From Cristatella mucedo (taxonomy: Eukaryota > Bryozoa > Phylactolaemata > Cristatellidae): a stretch of DNA of 64,000 bases. The position numbers and the translations under genes were made by a program. The DNA lies in contig WPIO01000008.1 in assembly GCA_009760855.2 (NCBI GenBank), positions 3,369,501-3,433,500 on the forward strand. Reading direction: 5' to 3'. The notes below the pieces were generated by a model. The model saw nothing but the letters and a program-made list of their open reading frames with translations, had not been told where the DNA came from and did no database searches. This document shows, piece by piece, positions 24,470 to 35,254 of this stretch; the stretch's first letter is position 1, and each line of letters begins with the position of its first letter.

Positions 24470-24601
24470 ACTGTGTCTGCTGCTTGCGGTCGTTACTACC
24501 AATCATTTGGTAATGCTTCCTACACAACATCAGTAAAGTGCCTAGGAAGAGATTCAGTTCTCTGAGTGCGCTATAAAAATGTATTATTATAATTATTATC
24601 C
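24470..24601 (+). mobile_element. L2-type 3' tail, diverged subfamily
   Basis: aaagtgcctaggaagagatt followed by cagttctctgagtgcgctat and (ATT)n. The 5' part, with tttggtaatgc, matches the tail at 44.9 kb rather than the main family. Confidence 0.7.
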
Positions 24602-25079
24602 TTATATTAACACATCGCACACGACAGGAATAACGAAACTGGCACATGCGGCAGGACAACCAAGAAGCAAGAAAGACGGGTGCGTTTTAACAAGACAATC
24701 GGAAGCAAACGTTCAAAGCGAACTCTCAGACACGGCTAAGCAAGAGAAACCGAGCCACAACCAGACAAGCGGTCGTGCATTTCAGATCACGCTGTAACTG
24801 AGAAAGCTAAAGAGCAGCCAAGCAACGATAGAATACGGCGTGGGAATTTTAAGAAAAAGGCAGGGGCAAGCAGACCACGATATTCACTGCCGATAGGACT
24901 GGAGTCGAGCTAGGCACAGTGCTGAACTGTCCAGGGCGACCAGAAATCAACAATTCTCTTAGCAATGCTATACAATAGCAGTCTCAAGCGTTTTGAAACC
25001 GTCCTGACTTAAGTAGTTTTGCTGGCTGGTCGCAGCACTACCGAAAGTGTGACAATGCAATTTGTGCATGCCCCAAAAG

Positions 25080-25192
25080 TGGAATGATCTGCTGATGAGC
25101 TGGTGTCATTCAGCAAACTTAAAATGCCTAGAAAGAGATTGAGTACTTTTTAGGGCAATATATCAAATGCATTATAGTTATAATTATTTCTT
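25080..25192 (+). mobile_element. L2-type 3' tail, degraded
   Basis: aaaatgcctagaaagagatt then gagtactttttagggcaata and an AT-rich end. The right arm of the hairpin is partly lost. Confidence 0.65.
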
Positions 25193-26260
25193 TTAGCTAC
25201 CGCACCGAATGCTGACCAGTGAGAAAGCATGCATGGGGGGAGGGAGGGAGGGAGGGAGGGGGGAGCTACTGCATCTCTGCAATGCCACAACAACAACTAA
25301 GCTGGTGCTCTTCCACGGCCAATCATCTGGGCCGGTAAAATTCTAGTCACAGAAGCAGCCCTTCACCAGGATAGCAGGTCAGGCACCAATAGCTGCAGAC
25401 ACAAAATGGACACACGGTAGATGGTAGATGCTGGTAGACACAAAATGATCCTGTGCATCTTAAATCTCAGCAGACAGTGAGCACAGCAGCGGGCCGCCCC
25501 AGCAGCACCTGTCGCCTGCCTGCGAGGCTCGGTCGAAGCAAGCAACCTGTCCCGACAGGGCTCCCTAGACAGACAGCTCGAGCAGCCACCAGCAGAGCCA
25601 ACTCAGCCGTCTCCGCCAGAGGCACTGCTACGCAAACAAAACCAAGCAAAACGCCAAACGATGGCCCACTGCTGCACTCTTTGGCCCATACAAGCAAGCG
25701 AGCGACCCGAGCTTCAAGAAGCACAAGCTGGCAGTCACCGGGGAGGGCCAAAAACATGCCAAGCCCAATGCATGACTTTTCCGGCCCAGGGACGGAACAT
25801 TGCTCATCGACAGGCAGCAGCGCAGCATAGAACCCCTTGCGGGCCCAGCAGCATAAGGAAAAAGAGACAAAGAAAGGAAAAGGCGCTTGAGTTTTCTGAC
25901 AAACCGAGAACCAAAGAATTCTTTCAAACCATTTCTCACTTCGGTATACCAAATGCATATACTCACTTGAACTACACTCATAAACTAAAGGAATACTTCC
26001 AATACACGTAGATCCATAAGGTTCTGGCATTTCAAGTACTTACCAAGACTTTCGTAGTAGTTTTACACATTCTCAAAGCTTTTTTCCCCAATCCGGAAAC
26101 GAGGTTGGCAGGTTTCTCACTCCAACTGCACACTAAATTTCGTGCATAGCCTCGAACCATGTCTGGTCTATGCTAACGCTTTAACCAAACCGTATGTCTC
26201 AAAGCTTGGTCATACCTGGCACAGTCGTCGCAATAATTTTTTCGAGTAGCTATTATTGGT
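25193..26260. other. intron sequence, GC-rich patch, nothing recognised
   Basis: A (GGGA)n patch lies at about 25235-25262. 25450-25830 is open on both strands but has no family motif or paired splice sites, so I do not call a gene. Confidence 0.35.
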
Positions 26261-26437
26261 GAGCCGTGATGGCACACTAGGTAAGGCAGTTGCTTTCACG
26301 ACCTCGGTCCCGAGGTCGTGGGTTCGATTCCTGCGGTGGGCGATCCTTTATCGCCACTGCAAGCGGTGGTGATAGCCGTAAAGGCTCTTCTGTCGCTATA
26401 CAAAAGAGGCTGTTTAATCAGCTAGGATTTTTTTTTA
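26261..26437 (+). mobile_element. SINE family S2, well-preserved copy
   Basis: A box region gatggcacactaggtaaggc and B box gtgggttcgattcctgc, then a constant body (tttatcgccactgcaagcgg, gccgtaaaggctcttctgtc) and a T-rich end. Almost identical to 48741-48916. Confidence 0.9.
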
Positions 26438-27377
26438 GGGCGATGAAGCAGGTTGCCTGCAGCAGTACTATACATAGCAGTATATACTCGAATCCACGAC
26501 CTCGGCCTGAAATAGCCTTGCAACCCCCATTGGAGTCCCTGTCATTGGCACTCGGGGCCACGGCTACTGTACTGCTGCAGTGAATAACCTAGCTGTGGAC
26601 TGCCAGAGCCAGCAATGAAAGCCTCACAGATACGGCTCCTAGAAAACCCGCCGGAGTGACTTGGCAACAACGGTCCCGGACCTGAGCAAGGCTCGTGCCA
26701 CGGCTTCAAGCAGGCTGCGTTGCAACACACCAAGCGGTGATGACCCACCTCGACAGTGGCCTGCACTTGCACCAAAAGTGCCCTCGTCGCCCGGTTTGGC
26801 CCTTGCCGGGCAGCAGCAGATGGAAAATAATGCTGCCCTACGCTAGCCAACTGACCTGCCATCCTCAAACGCAGGCAACGTGGCAGTGCCGGGTTCTAAG
26901 CCCCACACCGAGCGGTTTCCTTTAATTCAACTTGCAGAAGGCAGAGTAAAGTAGCCCTACTTGGGAAGAGCCATGGTGAGAAAAAAGGGGGAGCTGCTTT
27001 GAATAAAAAAACCCAGCATATTGACACCGGAAGTGCTGACTCGCAGGCCAATGACTTACACGTGACCGAAGGAGGTGGCAAAGCCGATGGAATCCTGTCT
27101 TAACGATGGGGCCTTTTCTTTAGAGCATGGCAAAACAAGAGGTCACAACTACCAACCCAAGCGACTTAAGGCACACGGCAAGCCTTTTTTTTTATTACAA
27201 ATGTAGCCTGAAGCAGCACGAGTAAAAGAGGGCAAGGCTGAAAGCAGCTGCTGCTGCCATACTGTGGGAGGCTCGAAAAGTCTCGCAAACGAAGAGTTGT
27301 AGAAAATATAGTGCGCATCCAAAACATTATAAGAGTGCATGGCCCACGTGGCCACACCATTACCAGCACCGACAGAC
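26438..27377. other. intron sequence, nothing recognised
   Basis: Moderately GC-rich (26560-26900). Open frames on both strands carry no motif. Confidence 0.35.
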
Positions 27378-27564
<187 letters not shown>

Positions 27565-27645
27565 TGCATGCACACTTACCACACAACAAAGGCAAATAAA
27601 AGCAGAAACAGCAACGCACACAAAAAAAAGCAGGCCCTGTACTAC

Positions 27646-27786
27646 ATACTGCTTGAATCTCTCGAGCTGCTCCTGAAGAGAGGCCTTGTCCTCACTTGTA
27701 CATGCCTTACTAGCTTTCTGGTTATAGAGAAAAGCTAGCTGGTCGTTACCAATGCTGAAAAGGGCCTCGGCAAACCTCCACATGCC
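27646..27786 (-). CDS. TTC3: TTC3-like exon: last TPR of first block and following helix
   Basis: The acceptor is cttttttcag ending at 27787. The proposed donor is TAT|GTAGTA (GT 27645-27644). There are 47 codons in phase 0/0: GMWRFAEALFSIGNDQLAFL, then YNQKASKACTSEDKASLQEQ and LERFKQY. Human TTC3 has HYRYCDALSMLGEYDWAL..A.K.C with a QKQIEDL helix at the same place, so the match is strong. A stronger donor (GTG|GTAAGT, GT at 27579-27578) lies 66 bases further on and would add 22 mostly hydrophobic residues. Confidence 0.88.
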
Positions 27787-28119
27787 CTGAAAAAAAGAAG
27801 CCATGCATGCAGCTGGATACGAGTAAAACGTTTCTCAACCACCAGGCCAAACCGGCGAGCCAGGTTTGTAGGTGCATGCAATATGCCTCGACAACAATGG
27901 AAGGTAGGTGAGCATGTGACCAGGAGGATACGATTAAAAGAACCAAAAAGCCAATTGGGAAAACCCCATATGATCTACCCGGGGTTGCACATTTCAAGTG
28001 ACCCATATTTCTGCGGCTGAGTCGACAATAGCATCCTGTGCAGACAGGATTTACCTCATTTTTTTAAAACTACAAAAAATTTAGCACCTGGTGCCCTCTC
28101 GTAATTTTCTCTATAAAAA

Positions 28120-28225
28120 ATGTATGTAATTCATTCGCATAGCGCCCTATGAAAACCTAAATCTCCATTCAGGCGCTTCACATGTGCCACGGGGTTCAAG
28201 CCCACGACCAGTCGGTCAATCTATT
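28120..28225 (-). mobile_element. SINE S1, reverse orientation, tail and B box
   Basis: Starts with the inverted tail (ttcgcatagcgccctatgaa, ctccattcaggcgcttcaca), then tgccacggggttcaagccca, the inverted B box. The head is truncated. It has the best-paired hairpin of the S1 copies (AGCGCC with GGCGCT). Confidence 0.8.
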
Positions 28226-28423
28226 CACATTAGACAGCTGGTTGCCTCATTGCTGAGTGCTGTTCCACGGTTGCTTTACAAGGTCAGCAGTCTCACTAAA
28301 TATCTGCTGAAAAAATTAGGATTATATGACTACATACTCCGACACATCTTTAATGTTGTGGTCAGTATGTAATTACCCTATACTTAGCACTGCCACGAGT
28401 AGGATAGATTCGAAAAGCTGCGC

Positions 28424-28493
28424 AAAGGAGGTCACGTAAAGGAGGTCACACAAAGGAGTTCAAGCAAAGGAGGTCACGCAAAGGAGGTCACGT
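28424..28493. repeat. 14-bp tandem repeat, five copies, each with AGGTCA or a variant
   Basis: The unit is gcaaaggaggtcac with small changes (gt/ac/gc start; one copy has agttcaa). Confidence 0.85.
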
Positions 28494-28600
28494 GTGCCTG
28501 AACACGGTCACGGTAAGCATGGCTATAGAAATTGATTACCACGGCGTGAACTTCGGAGAACTACTAAAAGCTGCTCTGTCGGTTATCCTGGCACTTTAAT

Positions 28601-28668
28601 ATGCCGAAGAGCTCGAGCCCACGACTATGGTTACTGGAGACAAGCATCTTACCCCTGGGCCAAACTAT
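28601..28668 (-). mobile_element. SINE fragment, inverted tRNA-like head
   Basis: gagctcgagcccacgac is an inverted B box and tcttacccctgggccaaact an inverted A box. The tail is missing. Confidence 0.6.
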
Positions 28669-29164
28669 GCGAGGGAATGTATGAAGGCCTGCCGCCTTCA
28701 AACTTGCTACTAATCTAGCTGTGTTCACAACAGCCCAACATTTATCAGTAAAACTCCAGCCCCTAGCAGCAAATAGCAAGCGTTTGGCAGTCATCCCATA
28801 CAAATGCTTAATCAACAAATTATTAAGTAATACTTTCATATCACTGGCACAGCTAACGGACGACCCTGGGCAAAAAACAACCTCAGCGGCCAGGTACTAC
28901 AGACGCAACAGACTTCAACAACTCGGCACTGCTGCCATTGCACATGTGTGTGTGTGCGTGCATGCATGCATGCACGCGTGCATCCGAATAGGTAACTTGG
29001 AACACTCGAGCTCACGTGTCATCGACAGTGCACAAAGCTGAGGCTGGCCAAGGTCAGACCCCTTTCAACCTTTCCCCTAGCCAACAGGCCTTCCTCTAGC
29101 TGATAAATCAAGGCAAACTTGACAGTGAGAGTATGGGAGCGGATCAAACGTTCGATAGTGCAAA

Positions 29165-30046
29165 CCAGGTGTGATTCAGAAATTGGAAAGGTTACCACTC
29201 ACAATAGGCTCAACCAGCATGTGCCCTCTTGAATCTGCACGAAATCTAGGTGACCAGTTCAAAAGTGACCTTTCATTAGACGACCACATCAGCTCAACAG
29301 TGAGGTCTGCCAACTTTCAGCTACATAACAACGTTAAAATTCGGGCTTGTTTAGACAGGGATACATCATCTAAATTAGTACATGCATTTGAGACATCCTG
29401 TCTTGACTTCGGTAACTCAATGCTTGCTGCTCAACCGGCCTGTGCACTCAGGCACTTACAGCTGATGCAAAACTCTACAGCTAGGCTTGTCTGTAGTGAG
29501 TGCCACAGTTCCGACATCATAACACTTCTCGCCGACCTTCGCTGGCTCCCAGTCAAGCATCGCATCGACTTCAAGGTTCTGCCACTCACTTTTGGGTAAC
29601 TTTATTCTTTGGCTCCAGCCTATCTATAAGATCTACTCCCCCACCAGGCTAAGCATCGTAGCACTCGCTTTTTAGAATCTACTGCTTACCTATATCTCAA
29701 ATCTCTAATCTCTTGGAGGTTGTGCCTTTAGATCGTATGCTCCCCAAACCTGGAACTCACTTCCGACTTGTGTCACGACATCTCTTGACTTGACCCCATT
29801 TAAAAAGAAGCTAAAACCTATCTATTAATCACAGCATTTAGTGGGTCCACGTGATTTGCCCTTTACGTGCTTATGCTTGCTGACACTGTGCATGTCATCC
29901 CTAATCATGATATGCTTGTTGTCATTGAGCATATTACCACTAACCATTCGATGGTGCTTCCTTTGCAGCAAATGCAAAGTGCTTAGAAAGAGATTGAGTT
30001 CTCTGAGGGCACTATATCAAGTGTATTATTATTATTATTTTAGTGT
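29165..30046 (+). mobile_element. L2 family A, diverged copy, RT C terminus to tail
   Basis: The frame 29171-29599 reads the RT C-terminal part (LERLPLTIGSTSM, DLSLDDHISSTVRSANFQLH). It then degrades, and the hairpin at about 29975-30020 is followed by (ATT)n. Confidence 0.85.
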
Positions 30047-30565
30047 AAACACAGCTTTCCAGCACCTTGCTAACGTGTATCTATTCTCAGATGCACAGAG
30101 CAGCAGCTCTCTGGCTTCACTGGTGTGGCCGAGCTTCATCGACGAGTGTGCGACTAACATGTGACTAACCATAGGTAAAGTAAGACTACAGCATGCATTC
30201 AAAGTGATGAATATAATAGGATGACACGAGACCCGGACTAAGCTGGAAGACTGACAGTGCCGACCAACAGTGGTTGAAAAACCAAGTCTCTTAAAACGTT
30301 TGCCAGCATTCTACAGAAATCTAGGAACGTTCTCGAGTGTCCATTAGGGACTGGTCCTTAATATATCAAAGCGGTGCTTAAATATGCATTTGATCAGGAT
30401 TCGGCAGCAGGTGGAAAACGAAAAATCCACATCTCTGCGTGTTCACCACACTGAAGCGAGTCAACCACAGCCACGGCACCTTTCCGCAGCAAGTCTAGAG
30501 GGGGCACGACTAAGCCAGCCGACTGCTTGACATTTCTGATCTGGCTGCTAGGTTCACCAAGTTAA
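30047..30565. other. intron sequence, nothing recognised
   Basis: No motif, splice-flanked frame or repeat seen. Confidence 0.35.
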
Positions 30566-30712
30566 GGAGTTGATTTAACAGCACCATTTAGATATCGGCA
30601 GACAAGCTTCACTAACTATCGATCGATCCAACCTGCAGCAGGCACACGCAGAACTCGAAACCGTGACCTGGATCGTGAAGTGCCAGCACCTTACCCTTAC
30701 ACTAAGATGGGG
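30566..30712 (-). mobile_element. SINE S2-like, reverse, diverged
   Basis: Inverted tail (ttaacagcaccatttagata), then the inverted B box region (cgaaaccgtgacctggatcg) and A box region (accttacccttacactaaga). Confidence 0.6.
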
Positions 30713-30958
30713 TTGTTGTGGTCGAGTTCATAGAGCTACTACAAGCTTTTGCAATTACAGTCCTGCCTTCATTCATCCAAAATCAGATCAACAGATGTTC
30801 ACATTTTTCCACACTGAGCATACAATACTCTCACACAGATTAAACTAAATAGAAGAGATAGATGCACAGTTGGCCTTACCTTAACACACGTCGGATCTAA
30901 GTTAACACACCTTATTCCATCAGAGATTGCAGATCTAAAGAGGAAAAAAGAAGATAAC

Positions 30959-31118
30959 CTTCAGCCCGGCGTTTGTACTTGTCTTACAATCAGCCGTGCA
31001 GGACGTCGCATGGTACAGTGCAGACGGGGCAGCAGTAGCAGCAGCTTTTATGTACCGTGGATCTTTCCTCTTGAGATGGGCAAGTGTTCGATTACTGTAC
31101 AGCACTGGACCGAATGGA
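30959..31118 (-). CDS. TTC3: TTC3-like exon: second TPR with extra loop
   Basis: The acceptor is tgtcatttcag ending at 31119 and the donor AAG|GTTATC has GT at 30958-30957. One leading base and 53 codons: PFGPVLYSNRTLAHLKRKDP, then RYIKAAATAAPSALYHATSC and TADCKTSTNAGLK. The LYSNRTLAHLK core is a TPR helix (vertebrates LLYGNRALCFL). Compared with the human order the exon carries an extra Ala/Ser/Thr-rich stretch between the two helices. Confidence 0.88.
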
Positions 31119-31129
31119 CTGAAATGACA

Positions 31130-31196
31130 CAACAGATTAGAAAGAGATTAAGTTCTCCGGGGGCGATAAACAAATGCATTACTATTATTATTGTCG
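31130..31196 (+). mobile_element. L2-type 3' tail fragment
   Basis: agaaagagattaagttctcc then gggggcgataaacaaatgca and (ATT)n. The left stem arm is lost. It sits 11 bases upstream, in the gene's direction, of the acceptor end of exon 30959-31118. Confidence 0.7.
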
Positions 31197-31375
31197 TTCG
31201 AGTCAAAGGATAACAGACAATATTATATAACAGGCAAGAACAAAAACCAAAAGTACTTTGCAAGCAGTTCACATGGGTCGAATCTCCCGTTATGGGCATA
31301 TGCTACCGACGACAGTGGGACACGGGAATGAGGTGAAGAATTGCACAAAAAACTGGCAGCAGCCGATCAACTTAC

Positions 31376-31470
31376 CACTGCCGGAGTGCCTCCGTGTAGA
31401 AATTAACTGCACGGTCGTACAAGCCATCCTTAAATGCTCTGTTCCCCATCTCGTGAATGTCTGAAACAGC
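31376..31470 (-). CDS. TTC3: TTC3-like exon: first TPR
   Basis: The acceptor is ttctattttag ending at 31471 and the donor TG|GTAAGT has GT at 31375-31374. There are 31 codons plus two bases: AVSDIHEMGNRAFKDGLYDR, then AVNFYTEALRQ. This is a textbook TPR (G N .. F ... Y . A .. FY T.AL) and corresponds to MKGNEEFSKERFDIAI in human TTC3. A second AG ten bases downstream (tttcag) would put the exon out of phase with 34704-34801, so I chose the upstream one. Confidence 0.92.
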
Positions 31471-32359
31471 CTAAAATAGAAAAATGACCTTGAACGATAT
31501 CCGTGAGCCTGCACACACGAACCTTCAATTTAGTGTAAGCAAGATAATCCACGGACTTGTACCCCTTGGATCAAAGACCACTATACAGCTGCATTCTTCT
31601 CCAATCCCCTCTCCCATCAGTTGGCTTGAACGTGCTCAAGAGAGATGGGTGACTCACATATCCAACAGATTCTTGAATGACGAGGGAGTCGATATGCCAC
31701 AAGGACTTCTTTGCCTCGGTTCCAAACGCTCAACTAGGAGTTATTAGAAAAGGCTTTCGTTCAGGGCGCACCCTCCAGATCTGCTAAAACCGTTACTTCT
31801 CCAAACCGTGGTACACTCTCTAAGCCACCATGCCCCTGCATTTGTAGCACCATGGTTCATCCATCATCAGCATCAGTCGACCTGTCAGCTTCATCCCCCC
31901 CAAGGTACTTGTACCTGTCGCAGCAGCCGACAGGAGAACTTTTCTTTGGTCAACAATAAATTAAAAAGCAGCTGAACCAACAGCCGTACTTGCATAGAAG
32001 CTGAACAGCCTTTCACGATTGCTGGCATGTTGAGGATGGGGTGGGTGGGGGTGGGGCAACAAAGCCAACCGACTACCTGCTGCAGCATGACAGCATCAGA
32101 GTGCTGCTGAGAAAACCTCGACTTTCTAGATCTCGGCCAAGTAAAGATCGAGTGCACGACTCGCCAAGTAACCAGGGCCACCTCCGAAGCTTGCTACTAG
32201 AGCTGCTCGACGCGGACGAGCAGAGCACCAGGCAGCTTCTTTACTAGCCAAAGGAACAAGTGGCCATTCTTGTTCTCTCTCGTTGTTCAAGAAAAAACTT
32301 GTTGCACCAGTAAAGACGATCTGACGAGGTTTAGCGAATGCAGCGACTCAGAATATTAC
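31471..32359. other. intron sequence, nothing recognised
   Basis: Both strands read; only short frames without splice context. Confidence 0.35.
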
Positions 32360-34292
32360 TTACAGCACAACACCAGCTGACGTTCTTGACAAGTTAACTC
32401 CTAAAACTCAGCACACGGTATGCCCTCACCCAGATGGCCTATGGCTTACTGCAGACATATAACTACCTACTGGGTCTACTAAGCATAAGCTTGAGAGAGC
32501 ATACAGAATAAGAAAGAAAGAATGAAAAGCATACAAAAGACCGAGACTGACTGTCCACCGACAGGCCAACGATGACTACCACAGATCATACTAATCCATC
32601 CTAGCAAAGGCCAATGTTAGCTTCTATAAAAATATTGTTAAATCACAGGTGTAAAATCGAAAACTGCTGATGTCAACCATCAAGCATATCCTTAACCACT
32701 CCCAGGTCAGCATGCTGGCTAGCGACTCTTTCGTTGATCTAGCAGATCGCTTCTCCCAATTCTTCAACGGCATGATACGAGAGCCCATCCCCTCTGGTAG
32801 TGTCCAATTTGGATTCTCATAACTCCTTGCCCCGATTTAATGTCTACATTCAAGCCTGCCAACAATGACCTCATCTTCGAGTTTATTTTTGAGTCAGTGA
32901 AGACTCCTAGCCCCCTAGAACACATGGCCACTGTTCTCCTTTTGCTATGCTTTGGTCAAAAGGTAAGGTGCTCTCTCTCTCTCTCCATCACCGAGGTCGA
33001 GGGTTCCATTCCTGAAGTGCGAAATTCTTCATTGACAACTGCAAGCAGTGGTAAAAGCCGTTAAGGCTCTTCTGCTGCTATACAGATGAGGCTGTTGAAT
33101 CAGCTAATATGAATATTATTTACAGCTACCATTTAAAACTAAGAGAGTAAAAATTTCATTAGCCTCAGGTACTGTCCTTGTACTTACAAAAAGGCTGTTG
33201 TTGGGCCACTTTTAAGCAGGCAACACTATATCCGAGTAACTTCCGCCAATCTCCTTAACACCGGTCACATAAAAGACGCTCGAAGGGGTAGTGGCAGACC
33301 CGCTTCACTCTTATACCAAAACTTCACACATGGAAACCACACATGGAAACCAAGTTCCAATAAGGTTTAAGAGCTGATCACTCCAGAGTCAGCATTGCTC
33401 TCGTAAAACAACCTCACGAACCCAGGTCGAGATCGAGTCTCACTTCTTGTTTTTCCGAATCTTTCGGCAGAATGTGTTACCATTGATCACTAGTTCTTTC
33501 TCGCGCACATCTCTTACCTTACCGTGGAATCACCGGCACTGCACTGCAATTGTTCAGGTCCTGTCTCAATGGGAGACTCCAGAGTATTGACGTCAATTGG
33601 CAACTATCCTCCGACAATCCACTAATGTACATGGGGTTTGGGGTGGAGAATAACCTAGGGGTGCTTAGTCTACATCTTTTCACACCAATGCATGCCCTCC
33701 CTCTTGCCAATAAAATCACCTTGGACAATCTAGGCTTTTATGTCTATGCAGATGACACATAGCTGTACCGTTGCTTTAATCCATCCCTGTCTTCAAGCAA
33801 GACAAACTCTCTTAACTCCCTAGTTGCATAAATAGTTGAAATATGCACCTGGGTGGCAAAGAACTATCTCAAATTGCATGACAATAAAACCTCACCAAAA
33901 ATGGGCAAGCAAAGTGTTTATCAGAAATTGGAAAATCTACCCCAGAAAATATGCCCCGAAAGCATATCTTTTGCAACACACGGGTGCAATCTAGGTATCA
34001 TTTTCTGAAGTAACCTTTCACCAGACTGCCAGATTACCTCCATAGTCAAGTGTGCCTACCTTCAGCTAAATCAGACAGGAAAATCCAAGCCTGCTAAGAG
34101 AAGAATACTAAATCCGAAGGATACCAACCCATGCATTTGTGACAACTCGTCTTTGTGTACTTTATGAGTGCTGACACTATTCATGTTATCACTAACCATA
34201 TTGACATGCTTCCCTTATAGCACACATAAAGTGCCTACAGTAAGATTCAGTTCTCTGATGATGCTATACCAATGTTTTACTATTATTAAGCT
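32360..34292 (+). mobile_element. L2 family A, old, long diverged copy with a SINE inserted
   Basis: The 5' part (32360-32970) corresponds to the region before the RT domain of the 20.9-23.4 kb copy. A SINE S2 piece lies at 32983-33112. RT sequence resumes at about 33370 with remnants of motif A (gaatctttcggcag), motif B and YADDT (33746-33760). The tail is at 34225-34292 (aaagtgcctacagtaagatt). Many stops; one of the oldest copies. Confidence 0.82.
32983..33112 (+). mobile_element. SINE S2 piece inside an L2 copy
   Basis: ccgaggtcgagggttccatt carries the B box; then caactgcaagcagtggtaaa, gttaaggctcttctgctgct and gaggctgttgaatcagcta. The A-box end is replaced by a CT run. Confidence 0.78.
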
Positions 34293-34703
34293 CAGCAGAG
34301 ACAGTGTCCCGCCTGTCAAAACTAGCTGAAGCAAGTCAAACCCTTGCAAATAAATCGCTTGATGTGATCAGTGGATCAGTGGCACTGGCATTAGCCAACA
34401 GTTCCATTTGGCATCAGCAGTCACACTACAAATCCGAGGTGCTGCACGGTTGCAAACCAAAATAGCTTATGCCGTAACCGAACTAACTGCCCAACAATTG
34501 CATGGAGGTGGTCAGTGAACGAGCAAGATGGCTAGAATATGCTGTATTTACTAAATTAAACAGCTTCGAAGTAACATATCCACTGCAGGTGAACTTGGAA
34601 TAGCAATCGCTGAAACCGTGTGTGGCTGCAGCTCATATCCGGTTAGATCCAGTTAACAGGAGTTACCTCCAAAACTCCGCACTTTTGTCTAATAGCTGCT
34701 CAC

Positions 34704-34801
34704 CTTTTCACATTCCGAAATATAATGCCTAAGCCCAGTGTGTTCTGTGAGCAGGTCATCAAAGCAGGCTGTATCAGCAACACGCTGTATGTGGACAGCG
34801 A
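34704..34801 (-). CDS. TTC3: TTC3-like exon: helix before the first TPR
   Basis: The acceptor is gcattctcttcattgcag ending at 34802 and the donor AAG|GTGAGC has GT at 34703-34702. Two leading bases and 32 codons: AVHIQRVADTACFDDLLTEH, then TGLRHYISECEK. It links the one-base end of exon 37371-37602 to the phase-0 start of 31376-31470. Human TTC3 has a comparable LLEELKTQSCMDC helix just before the first TPR. Confidence 0.8.
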
Positions 34802-35254
34802 CTGCAATGAAGAGAATGCGCAGCACAGCTGTAATCGTGCTCTCGTCGAAGTTCCCACGGCAGAACCATCGCAACACAGGGTGACAATGGCCACAAACAA
34901 ATCGGTAACCAGGTGTGTCGAGTCACAGCTTCAGCAGATGATACCTTACCAAAGTTTAACGACTTAATACAATGCTTAAACATATCTTTGGCAGCTGCCT
35001 TTAGCAACAAAACAAACCCGGCTCAGAGTAAATGAGAATTAGGCGATTCCATTCATACATGTCGAAAGAAGATCAATTACGCCGAACAACTCTTTCTTCT
35101 CCTGCATCTACTTCTTCCTAGACTTTGATCGCTCTTTCCTCCTCTCTTTTACAACTGCTTTTTCATTATCTCTATGCCTCCAGTCTCTATATCTTTCCTA
35201 TTACTTTGCATGCTATCTGGTGGGTGAATTCTTCCTATGTGGTCAGGTCAGGGG

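Noticed and set aside
25453-25830. Plus-strand Ser/Thr/Pro-rich 125-codon frame.
   Set aside because: Open on both strands, GC-rich, no motif and no matching splice sites.
26261-26437. tRNA genes, suggested by A and B boxes at several sites.
   Set aside because: No cloverleaf can be closed; the heads are followed by SINE bodies and tails and recur many times, so they are SINEs.
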